Positions 8,279 to 15,049 of a stretch of 36,333 nucleotides of DNA are shown here, piece by piece (the first letter of the stretch is position 1; every line of letters begins with the position of its first letter). The position numbers were made by a program, and so were the translations under genes. The stretch lies in the NCBI GenBank assembly GCA_903837355.1, contig CAILUI010000127.1, positions 1 to 36,333 of the forward strand. The letters are read 5' to 3'. The notes beneath the pieces were generated by a model that was not told the DNA's origin, made no database searches, and saw nothing but the letters and a program-made list of their open reading frames with translations. The stretch comes from an uncultured Victivallales bacterium. GTDB lineage: Bacteria > Verrucomicrobiota > Lentisphaeria > Oligosphaerales > JAFGRS01.

Positions 8279-8279
8279 A

Positions 8280-8313
8280 TATACATAATAGCCGGTCATT
8301 ATGTATAGTGCAA
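8280..8313 (-). promoter_or_regulatory. Promoter of the DUF4143 gene with overlapping inverted repeat
   Basis: On the minus strand TTGCAC (8313-8308), a 17-bp spacer and TATTAT (8290-8285) form a good sigma70-type promoter ending about 7 nt before the ATG at 8278. The same bases contain TATACATAAT and ATTATGTATA (8280-8289 and 8298-8307), perfect 10-bp inverted arms separated by 8 bp. This AT-rich block stands out in very GC-rich surroundings. It looks like an operator that would block RNA polymerase. The regulator is unknown, and autoregulation by the ATPase is a guess. Confidence 0.6.
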
Positions 8314-8541
8314 GGTACAACGAAAGCGCTTACTTGCCACATCAAGGCTCTTGCAGAACCCCGGAACGACTCGCGCTGCCGCCGCTCGCCCAGCCTCGGC
8401 CTGGATGGGCGTTTGGAGGGCAAGGGCAGGGCCGTCGTCGGACGGTACGGACCGCTGCCGCCGGCCCCGCGGCACGCGCGGGGCAGCATCCGGCAGCGCG
8501 CCGGGTCGGCAGGCCGCCCGCGACCCTGCGACCGCCCTGCC

Positions 8542-8672
8542 CATCGGCACCAAGCCAAGCCGCGGTGGCACAAAGCTGCGTCGAGCCGCAGGCACTCCAA
8601 AGCTCGTCCTGGCGGCCAGCGCAGTAAGGTACTGAGTCCCGGCGAGGACGGGACTCTTTGGACTGCGGCGGC
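8542..8672. repeat. 131-bp dispersed repeat, copy 1 (pairs with 10268-10398)
   Basis: An ungapped relative of 10268-10398, with only scattered substitutions. It holds several hairpins: CTGCGTCGAGCCGCAG, and GAGTCCCG with CGGGACTC around a 7-base loop, followed by CTTTGGACTGCGGCGGC. It lies between the DUF4143 promoter and the SUMF1 gene. Translations in several frames are open, but this reflects high GC rather than coding. It is part of a family of modular palindromes. Confidence 0.85.
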
Positions 8673-8712
8673 CACAGGCCCTGAGCCTGTCGAAGGGCTG
8701 GACGCCGCTTTT
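8661..8712. repeat. Palindromic element with a 26-bp hairpin inserted in its loop
   Basis: Outer arms GCGGCG and CGCCGC match the uninterrupted copy at 10387-10411. Here 26 extra bases sit in the loop (8673-8698). They contain GCCCTGAGCCTGTCGAAGGGC at 8678-8698 with the 5-bp stem GCCCT/AGGGC. The inserted core CCTGAGCCTGTCGAAGG is a motif that I recall as widespread in bacterial genomes; that recollection cannot be checked here. Confidence 0.7.
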
Positions 8713-8805
8713 GAGCGGGCTCCGCTCGCTCAAGACCCTTACCTTGACGCCAATCCGCTGCTGCCGCGCTGGGCCGCCGGCGGCGAAGGGCCATGCTCCC
8801 CAAGG

Positions 8806-9543
8806 TTACGCCCCTGCCCTCGCGAGGCGGAAGCCCAGGCCGTCGTAGCGAATGCCGGGCTCGTACCCGTAGCGGTACGCCGAGCGGCAGAACACGCCGC
8901 GGTTGAACCAACTCCCGCCGCGGAGGACGCGGGACGAACCCCAACCAGGGCCAGCGGGATCCGTCGCGCCAGCATACTCTCCATACCCGTCGTTGCACCA
9001 CTCCCAGGCACTCCCGTGCAACTCGTACAGCCCCCAGCCGTTCGCCTTGAATTGCCCCACCGCGGTCGTTGTCTCGCGGTACTCGCCCTTGGCCGCCCCG
9101 CCATAGGGGTAGTTGCCATCGAAATTGGCCTGGCTCGGCGACAGACTGTCGCCGTAGCAGAACAGCGTCGCCGTCCCCGCCCGGCAGGCGTACTCCCACT
9201 CCGCCTCAGTCAACAGCCGATAGGTCCCCTCGCGCACGTCTTCCCGCTGGCAGAGCTTCTTGAGAAAGCCCTGGCAATCCTCCCAACTCACCTGCTCCAC
9301 CGGCGCTTCCGCCCCGGCTGCCTTGGAGTGGCTCGGGGTCTCTCCCATCACCGCCTGCCACTGCCCCTGCGTCACCGGGTACTTGCCGCAGTAGAAGCCC
9401 TTTCTCAATGTCACTTGGTGCGGCAACTCAGCGCTGCCGCGCTCCGCTTCGCCGGTCGGGCTGCCCATGGTGAAGCTCCCCGCCGGGATCAGGCGCAGGG
9501 CAATCCCGGTCTCCGCACTCGTCACCTCCAGCGGCAGGCCCAT
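8806..9543 (-). CDS. SUMF1 / formylglycine-generating-enzyme-like domain protein
   Basis: A 245-residue protein that is almost entirely one SUMF1 (FGE-sulfatase, EgtB/PvdO-like) domain. Landmarks are LRLIPAGSFTMGSP, the KYPVTQGQWQAVMG helix, PVEQVSWEDCQGFLKKL, RLLTEAEWEYACRAG, ELHGSAWEWCNDGYG and the C-terminal RGGSWFNRGVFCRSAYRYGYE ending GLGFRLA. True formylglycine-generating enzymes have two active-site cysteines in this last stretch. Here only one is visible, with Asn near the first position, so sulfatase-activating activity is doubtful. There is no signal peptide at this start. The overlapping upstream frame at 9522-9665 may be its N-terminal module. The family is often expanded in PVC bacteria. 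Confidence 0.85.
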   Translation of the reverse strand: MGLPLEVTSAETGIALRLIPAGSFTMGSPTGEAERGSAELPHQVTLRKGFYCGKYPVTQGQWQAVMGETPSHSKAAGAEAPVEQVSWEDCQGFLKKLCQREDVREGTYRLLTEAEWEYACRAGTATLFCYGDSLSPSQANFDGNYPYGGAAKGEYRETTTAVGQFKANGWGLYELHGSAWEWCNDGYGEYAGATDPAGPGWGSSRVLRGGSWFNRGVFCRSAYRYGYEPGIRYDGLGFRLARAGA

Positions 9544-9665
9544 CGGTAGCGGTCCCCGCCGCAGCGGTCCGCCAGCAGCGACCGGCAGCGCTTCACCTCG
9601 CCGGCCAGCCCCCGACCGTACTTGGCCACCAACTCCGTCAACAGCTTGCCTACCGCGTTGTCCAT
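9522..9665 (-). CDS. Short ORF overlapping the SUMF1 gene, possible split N-terminal module
   Basis: A 47-residue frame MDNAVGKLLTELVAKYGRGL...RCRSLLADRCGG that ends at 9522, 22 bp inside the SUMF1 gene in another frame. The helical, Cys-containing sequence resembles short helical modules found before catalytic domains in multi-domain bacterial proteins; this is a weak resemblance. Either the two frames are translationally coupled separate genes, or one single-gene protein has been broken by a frameshift between about 9540 and 9570. Its 5' end is duplicated at 6983-7050. A purine-rich GGAAAGGAC lies about 13 nt before the ATG. Confidence 0.45.
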   Translation of the reverse strand: MDNAVGKLLTELVAKYGRGLAGEVKRCRSLLADRCGGDRYRWACRWR

Positions 9666-9691
9666 CGGGCTATCGGTCCTTTCCGTGACGT
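9624..9691. repeat. Duplicated 68-bp segment, copy 2 (pairs with 6983-7050)
   Basis: This copy covers the leader and first codons of the short frame before the SUMF1 gene. It begins a few bases after the end of the DUF4143 fragment at 9708, mirroring the first copy, which follows the intact DUF4143 gene. Similarity stops within the coding part after the LLTELVAK codons. Confidence 0.8.
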
Positions 9692-9707
9692 GTCGTTACC
9701 ATGCGGC

Positions 9708-10040
9708 TCATGGGACCTCCTGCGACACCGGCGCGATGAGTGGGGTGAATAGCGGCAGCAGAGTCACCAGGCCCCCCGCCTCCAGCGCCGCCAGCCAACG
9801 CCGCACCGTGTCGGCGGCGATCCCCACATCCCGGCCCAGATCGGCCAGGTTGAGCAACTGCCCGGCCCGCACCGCGCAAGCCTGCAGCAGCCGCCGGCAG
9901 TCCCGCCGGTTGCTGACGTGGACCAACTGGGTCAGGTCACGGTCAAGGTAGGTCGCAAGGTAGTCTTCGTAGAACTCGGTCGCACCAGCTCCGGCACGGC
10001 CCACAGTTCCGGATAGCCCCCACGCCAGACTCGCTTGCAG
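9708..10040 (-). pseudogene. Frameshifted C-terminal fragment of a DUF4143 ATPase
   Basis: One frame contains WRGGYPELWAVPELVRP, the hallmark GGYPELW segment of DUF4143 proteins. A second frame continues directly with EFYEDYLATYLDRDLTQLV, then CRRLLQACAVRAGQLLNLADLGRDVG and TVRRWLAALEAGGLVTLLPLF. Joining them needs a single base restored in the GTGCGACCGAGTTC stretch. So this is one gene fragment with a one-base deletion, lacking both its P-loop half and its nuclease-like end, which is replaced by an unrelated tail stopping at 9708. It is of the same branch as the P-loop remnant at 6736-6882, but the order on the strand (C-terminal piece first) excludes a simple split of one gene. Confidence 0.75.
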
Positions 10041-10267
10041 TTGCCTCGGTATCCACATGGATCATCCACTCTAAGACAGTCGGCGATCTAATCGCTGTCC
10101 ATCTTAGACCATGACAAGCCACTACTCCCGCCTGCCATCCGGCCTGGGCGGCCCGGTCGCCGCTTGCGATGTGGCATACACCGGCAGACTGGCGGGAGCA
10201 CTTGGAGGGCAAGTAGAGGGGCGGTTCACCGACCCGGCACGCCGCCGTCTCAGCCACCGCCGCTGTC

Positions 10268-10398
10268 CATTGGCGTCTGGCCAAGCCGCGGTGCCGCAAA
10301 GCTGCGTCGAGCCGCAGACACTCCAAAGCTCGGCCTGGCGGCCGGCGCGGTAGGGTACTGAGTCCCGGCAAGGACGGGATTCCTTGGACTGCGGCGGC
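10268..10398. repeat. 131-bp dispersed repeat, copy 2 (pairs with 8542-8672)
   Basis: The same length as copy 1 with no gaps. It keeps the CTGCG-GCTCGA-CGCAG hairpin on the minus strand and the GAGTCCCG...CGGGATTC stem, with one change that still allows pairing in RNA. It runs directly into a simple palindrome at 10387-10411. Confidence 0.85.
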
Positions 10399-10411
10399 TG
10401 GACGCCGCTTT
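10387..10411. repeat. Simple modular palindrome, uninterrupted copy
   Basis: GCGGCG and CGCCGC arms around a short loop, preceded by TTGGACT and followed by TTTGGC. It is the uninterrupted reference for the interrupted copy at 8661-8712. Confidence 0.7.
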
Positions 10412-10439
10412 GGCTGGGACGCCGAGCCCGGGCGACACG

Positions 10440-10505
10440 CTCCGGCCAAAGCGGTGTTCCTGCTGGCCAGCAGGACCGGTGGCGCCCTTGCCACCGCACT
10501 CCATA
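10440..10505. repeat. Nested palindromes in a modular hairpin element
   Basis: Read on the minus strand, GCGGTG and CACCGC form outer arms with the same flanks as the elements above (TGGAGT and TTTGGC). Inside are two further hairpins: CGGTGGC with GCCACCG, and the perfect 16-bp palindrome CCTGCTGGCCAGCAGG. The loop content differs from the other copies while outer arms and flanks are kept. Confidence 0.65.
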
Positions 10506-10535
10506 TCGCTCCCCGGCGCTGCGGACCGCGGATCA

Positions 10536-10754
10536 TCACGGGCGCCGCCCGCGCCCCAGCAAGCGCTGCCACCAGGTCGGCTTGGCTGCGGCGCTGGCGG
10601 GCTTGGCCGGCGGGGCGGTCGGCGCGAGGCTGGCGGGCTTCAGCGACGGGACGGCCGGCGCGGTGCTGGCAACGCTGGCGAGGGGGCCCAAGGCGACGAC
10701 CAGACCTTCGTCGCGGACGAGGGCAGTGAAGGTGTCTTGGGCGAAGGCACTCAT
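10536..10754 (-). CDS. Possible small protein, 72 residues, function unknown
   Basis: MSAFAQDTFTALVRDEGLVVAL, then a Pro/Ala/Ser-rich middle, then a basic C-terminus ending KPTWWQRLLGRGRRP. Third codon positions are almost all G or C, as in the certain genes of the window. There is no convincing ribosome binding site, and a longer reading from 10826 is possible. It lies in a repeat-rich gap. I do not recognise the protein; it may be a remnant or a spurious GC-rich frame. Confidence 0.3.
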   Translation of the reverse strand: MSAFAQDTFTALVRDEGLVVALGPLASVASTAPAVPSLKPASLAPTAPPAKPASAAAKPTWWQRLLGRGRRP

Positions 10755-10851
10755 GGGGCATGAGGTGGGGAATGGCCGCTTCAGTAGCGGATCTCCCCTT
10801 GAGGCTGCCGCTGGCGGCGCGCCCACCGACCCTCGTGGTCCTTCTCGTCCC

Positions 10852-10887
10852 CTCCGTGTGCTCCGTGTGCTCCGTGTGTTCCGTGGG
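10852..10887. repeat. Four tandem 9-bp units (CTCCGTGTG type)
   Basis: CTCCGTGTG is repeated three times exactly and once as TTCCGTGGG. On the other strand it reads CACACGGAG units, a type of short tandem repeat I recall from many bacterial genomes. It lies 24 bp past the end of the large glycosidase-like gene (minus strand). Confidence 0.85.
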
Positions 10888-10910
10888 CAGGTACCCCGGC
10901 TGCTCAGGGC

Positions 10911-13900
10911 TCACTCGAGCCCCAGCACGCGCAGGTCGTAGGCATCCAGCTCGACCGTCGCCGTGACCGGGCCAGCGACCGCCCCGGGGGGCACCAGTTG
11001 GCGCTGGCTGGCGTACTCGTAGAGCGCCAGGGCCGAGTCCGCACGGGGCAGTTCGACGGTGACCGTGCGCGCGCGGGCACTCTCGTTAATGAGCGCGACC
11101 CGAGACCCGCAGCGGCGCACCCACAAGCCCGCGTCGGCGGCCGGGCCAGCGCTCACGACGACCGTCCCCTCGAACGCCACCGGCGCCAGCGCCGGCAGGG
11201 CCCGCAAAGCCCGGCAGAAGCGCCGTAGCTCGCCTTCGTGGCCGGCGCTGCCGCGCTCCCAGGAGAGCAGGGCCATGGACTGTACATTGTTGACCCGCAG
11301 GCTGTGCAGCAGGGGCCGGAAGAAAGCGCGACCGGCTGGGAACATGGTGCCGGCACCCCAGAAGTCCGTGGCGAACTCGCCCATGCGGGCCACGCCGAAC
11401 TCCTCCCAGTAGGTGTGGTAGAACTCGACGCTCGTACCGGCCGGCGTCCGGTACAACTCCGCCAGCCCAGGCTGGTAGTCAAAGGCGCCCCAGGCCTCCG
11501 GGTTCTGGTAGTAGGCGCCCTCGCCGGAGTGGTGGAAGTACTCGCCGCCGCCGATGAAGTAGCCCTGTTGCAGGATCACGCCCGGCGCCGCCGCAAACTG
11601 CCGCGGGTCGAAGCCGTGGTCGCGCATGAGGTCCAGCGCGGAGCGACCCGCCGGCCAGAAGATGTTGCGGTCCGGGGTCTCGCTGGGCATATCGCACTTG
11701 ATGACCAGATCCCAGTCCGGCCGGAAAGACCGCACCAGGTCCCGCGCCTGCAGGAAGAAGCGCGTCAGCCGTCCGCAACGCCAGTCGGTCCACTCCGGCC
11801 AGCGGTTGGCCCGCAGCCAGGCGTAAGCCGTGGGGATGTAGGCGACCGCCGGATCGTCGCGCCGACCCGCCCGCAGCGCCGCAAGCCAGCGCTCCGTGAG
11901 GCCCGCGTCCCAGTCCGGCAAGCGGATGCCGGTTTCCTGCTGGAACTCGGCCAGGTTCCACGGACTGAAGCCGACCGTGGCCGCCTGCGCCTGTTCGTCA
12001 TAGCCGACATAGCAGGTGCCGATCTTGCCGTTGAGCCGGAAGGCCAGACCCTTCACCGCCGGCGAGCCCTGGCAGCGCTCGCCGAACTCACGCAGCGTGT
12101 CCAGGAAGACCTTCTGCACCTCGGGGCGCAGGGGATCAGGCAGGGTGTTCGGATTGCCCCGGCCGGCAAAGAAGTCGCGCCGGCTGAAGCCGTCTTTGTC
12201 GATCTGGAAGGTGAGCGGGCTGATCCACGGGGCGTCGGTGAAGCGCTCGATGTCCAGCGCCAGCGCGGTCAGGCATGGCACCACCGCCAGACCCCGCGCC
12301 GCGGCCAACGGCAGGAGCTCGGCAAAGAGATCGACGTCGCCGCGGTAACGGTTCCAGATGGCAGAGGCGTAATAGGCCGTCTCGCTGGTGTCGGCGCCGT
12401 TGACAGCATTGAACTCGAGCCGGTTCAGGCCGACAAAGCCGCAGTAGTCCGCAAAGGAGTTGAGGGCGGCAAGGCGGTTCGCCTGACTCTCGCCGCGCCG
12501 ACCGTAGAGCTCGTACAAGTACCCCGGGTGCGTCACCGCCAGGCCGATGTCCCGCGTCGGTCCCGGCAGCGGCGCGATCTCAGCCGGACGAGCGGCGAGA
12601 TCGTCGGCGATCTCGAACAGCCACAGCCGCGAAACCGCGCCGCCCGATTCCGGCTCGACCGTCATCTCGCAGGGCAGCCGACTGACGGTGAGGCGAACCT
12701 CCTCGGCCTCGGGATAGAAGACGAACCCGGCCTGGTAGGGCTTGCCGTCGCAGGCCTGATCGCGACCGGTGTAGGGCCCACTGCCGATGTTGCGCCAGGG
12801 CGGTTGCACCCGCACCAGCGTGTAGCGCTCGCGGTCGTTCGGCGTCTCGAAGACCAGCACATGCGGCGTGCCCGGCGTGCGGCAACGCAGCGTGTAGGCG
12901 AAGTAGGAGAGCTTACGCCGGTTGTCGGTCACCCGGAAGGTGGTGCCACCGACCGCGAGCAGGCGCGAGCGGCCGCCATAACCATCGTCCTCGCTGAACT
13001 CATGGGCCGCCTCGGAGGCGGCATCGGCGCACTGGATGCTGTCCAGCAGGCGCAGCCGGACCGGCTCCTCGGTGAGGCCCTGCCGCCGCACCCGTTCCAG
13101 GACGCGCAGACTGCGGCAGGCCTCGAGGGCAGCGCGGCTGCCGGCGTCATCCAGAACCCAGTAGGCGCCGTCGCCGTGATCGAGCGGCAGCAGGCGTTCG
13201 CCGTCGTAGAGCAGAGCGTCGCCCTCGAGACGGTAGCGATGCGCCGCGCCGTACTGGTCCGTAAAGAGCCCCGGAGCCATGGGCCGCTGCGCCAGGGGTA
13301 GGACCGCCGCGGCGGTCGGCGGCGTCCAGTTCAGCACGCCCTGCGCGCGCTCCGCACCGGCACTCCAGCGCACGCCAACCAGTTCGGCCCGGACCGCATA
13401 CTGGCCCGCCGGCAGACTGACCCCGGCGGTCAGCGGCAGGGTCAGTGTCAACGTGTTCTCTCCGGCGATGCCACGGCCGCCAACCGCGTCCGGGTAGCCG
13501 CTGGCCAGGCTCGCCTCGGCAGCCCCCGGCAACGACACCGTCAGGCGCACCGGATGCACCTGGTCGAAGGGCTTGGCTAAGCGCACGCGCAGTGTCGCCT
13601 TCACGGCCCGGCCGGCCGGCAGCGCCGCCTCCACGGTCAGCCCCAGCGGCTCCGCCAACTCCAGGGGACCAAGGTAGGGCAGCGACCAGTCGGCCTGGCC
13701 AGCCCACGGCGCCAAGGGGTGTCGGCCCAGCGCCAGCGCGGCCGACCAGGCACCGTCGTCAAAAGCCGGCGACTCCCAGTCCCCTGCCGGCGCGTCGCTG
13801 GTCCGCCACGCCGGCCCCGAGACGATGGCCAGGTTACGCCCATCGGCCAGCAGCACGTTGCCCTCCGCCAGCACCCCCGCCGAGCCGGGAGCGCCGTTGT

Positions 13901-14795
13901 GGGCCGCCACCGCGAGCACGTTGCGCCCGGGGCGCAGGTGCGCCGTGAGGTCGAAGACCTGCGGCGTATACCAGTCACTGCCCTGGCCGACAGGCACACC
14001 GTTCACCGACAGCGTGAAGGCATTGTCACAGGTGATCCACAGCCGAGCGTCGAGCACGGCATCGGCAGTGAAGGTCCAGCGGAAAGCCCGGTCGAGCGCC
14101 TCGCCGGGACCCCAGATCCACTCGGCCCGGAAAGGCGGACTGAGGAAGGGGTCCACGGCCGGCCGCCGCAGCGCGGCCGGCTTACGGACGTTTGCCAAGG
14201 GCGTCAAGGCCGCACAGCGCCGCACCCGCAGGTTGCGGTAGGCGGCGGTCTCGTTCTCGCTAGCGCGAAAGCCGATGGTGCCACGCTCGTAACCGACGCC
14301 CAGATCCCACTGGCCGCGGACCTTGCCATCGATCAGCGTCTGCACCGTGCTGCCGACCACTTCACAGCGGATGTGATAGGACGTGCCGAGCACGATGTCG
14401 CTGGGCAGGGCATCCTCCTTGAGATCGAGCATCCGGCCGTCGCGCCAACGATGATAACGCAGCGTGTTCGGCGCGTAGGGACAGTCGCGCGACGTCAACT
14501 GAATGAAGCAGCACTCGGCCGGATCCTTGGCGCGGATGACCCACTGCGCCAGGAGTTTACCGACCGTGACATCGAACTCGAGAGCGAGGTCCTGCCAGTC
14601 CCCACCGGTGGAGCAGATGCGGATGCCGCCACCCTCCACGAACAGCGTCCCGGCAGCCACCCGCCAGCCCGGCGGCGTTCCCCAGGCGCCCAGGTCGGCA
14701 AAGTCGTCCTGATACAAGACGTCCTGCGCGCCGACCCCGAGGACACACAGCGCCAAGACGGCCACCACGCCGGAGAACAGTCTTGTCTGATTCAT
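10911..14795 (-). CDS. Large exported multidomain glycosidase-like protein (1294 aa)
   Basis: The start is placed at the ATG at 14795, since it gives a standard signal peptide (MNQTRLFSGVVAVLALCVLGVGA, then QDVLYQDDF). A longer frame to 15095 would overlap the divergent gene. Residues ~25-195 look like a LamG/concanavalin-type domain (TIGFRASENETAAYRNLRVRR). Residues ~222-355 look like a jelly-roll domain of the rhamnosidase-N/GH2 kind (AEWIWGPG, FTLSVNGVPVGQGSDWYTPQVFDLT, FDDGAWSAA). Residues ~380-740 are further beta modules, and ~750-1200 form a TIM-barrel-like region (GFVGLNRLEFNAVNG, VKGLAFRLNGKIG, WDLVIKCDMPSE, VEFYHTYWEEFG). A terminal beta domain ends in AYDLRVLGLE. The catalytic family is not recognised; polysaccharide processing outside the cell is inferred. 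Confidence 0.85.
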   Translation of the reverse strand: MNQTRLFSGVVAVLALCVLGVGAQDVLYQDDFADLGAWGTPPGWRVAAGTLFVEGGGIRICSTGGDWQDLALEFDVTVGKLLAQWVIRAKDPAECCFIQLTSRDCPYAPNTLRYHRWRDGRMLDLKEDALPSDIVLGTSYHIRCEVVGSTVQTLIDGKVRGQWDLGVGYERGTIGFRASENETAAYRNLRVRRCAALTPLANVRKPAALRRPAVDPFLSPPFRAEWIWGPGEALDRAFRWTFTADAVLDARLWITCDNAFTLSVNGVPVGQGSDWYTPQVFDLTAHLRPGRNVLAVAAHNGAPGSAGVLAEGNVLLADGRNLAIVSGPAWRTSDAPAGDWESPAFDDGAWSAALALGRHPLAPWAGQADWSLPYLGPLELAEPLGLTVEAALPAGRAVKATLRVRLAKPFDQVHPVRLTVSLPGAAEASLASGYPDAVGGRGIAGENTLTLTLPLTAGVSLPAGQYAVRAELVGVRWSAGAERAQGVLNWTPPTAAAVLPLAQRPMAPGLFTDQYGAAHRYRLEGDALLYDGERLLPLDHGDGAYWVLDDAGSRAALEACRSLRVLERVRRQGLTEEPVRLRLLDSIQCADAASEAAHEFSEDDGYGGRSRLLAVGGTTFRVTDNRRKLSYFAYTLRCRTPGTPHVLVFETPNDRERYTLVRVQPPWRNIGSGPYTGRDQACDGKPYQAGFVFYPEAEEVRLTVSRLPCEMTVEPESGGAVSRLWLFEIADDLAARPAEIAPLPGPTRDIGLAVTHPGYLYELYGRRGESQANRLAALNSFADYCGFVGLNRLEFNAVNGADTSETAYYASAIWNRYRGDVDLFAELLPLAAARGLAVVPCLTALALDIERFTDAPWISPLTFQIDKDGFSRRDFFAGRGNPNTLPDPLRPEVQKVFLDTLREFGERCQGSPAVKGLAFRLNGKIGTCYVGYDEQAQAATVGFSPWNLAEFQQETGIRLPDWDAGLTERWLAALRAGRRDDPAVAYIPTAYAWLRANRWPEWTDWRCGRLTRFFLQARDLVRSFRPDWDLVIKCDMPSETPDRNIFWPAGRSALDLMRDHGFDPRQFAAAPGVILQQGYFIGGGEYFHHSGEGAYYQNPEAWGAFDYQPGLAELYRTPAGTSVEFYHTYWEEFGVARMGEFATDFWGAGTMFPAGRAFFRPLLHSLRVNNVQSMALLSWERGSAGHEGELRRFCRALRALPALAPVAFEGTVVVSAGPAADAGLWVRRCGSRVALINESARARTVTVELPRADSALALYEYASQRQLVPPGAVAGPVTATVELDAYDLRVLGLE

Positions 14796-14876
14796 GGAGC
14801 CAATGTAGCGGCCGCGCCCTGGCCGTCCAGGCAATCCCCCGGCGGAGATACGGCTTGTACTGTGGGTGCTAGTCCG

Positions 14877-14903
14877 AGTATATTGGACCCAGGCAGCAAA
14901 CAA
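14877..14903 (-). promoter_or_regulatory. Candidate promoter of the 1294-aa gene
   Basis: On the minus strand, TATACT at 14882-14877 is a good -10 box, about 80 nt before the ATG at 14795. The best -35 partner is TTGTTT, with a short 15-bp spacer. Local AT content is higher than around it. The 255-bp gap between the two divergent genes holds no other recognisable element. Confidence 0.3.
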
Positions 14904-15049
14904 GGCCGGCAGCGGGGGCCGGCAGAGAGCGCTCTGGCATTTGCCGCTGGGCTGGTTGCACTGAGCGCGTCGGTGGCGTAAGGTGTGTAGGTTTTGCGGG
15001 CTGATGGGTACGACGCTGAGTCGAGTCGTTTGAGGAAAGGGCCTGAACG

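Noticed and set aside
8301..8640. Several 90-110 codon plus-strand frames before the SUMF1 gene
   Set aside because: They run through the hairpin repeats in more than one frame; open only because of high GC.
11238..13301. A 687-codon plus-strand frame inside the 1294-residue gene
   Set aside because: It is an antisense shadow of the large exported protein, with no recognisable motifs.
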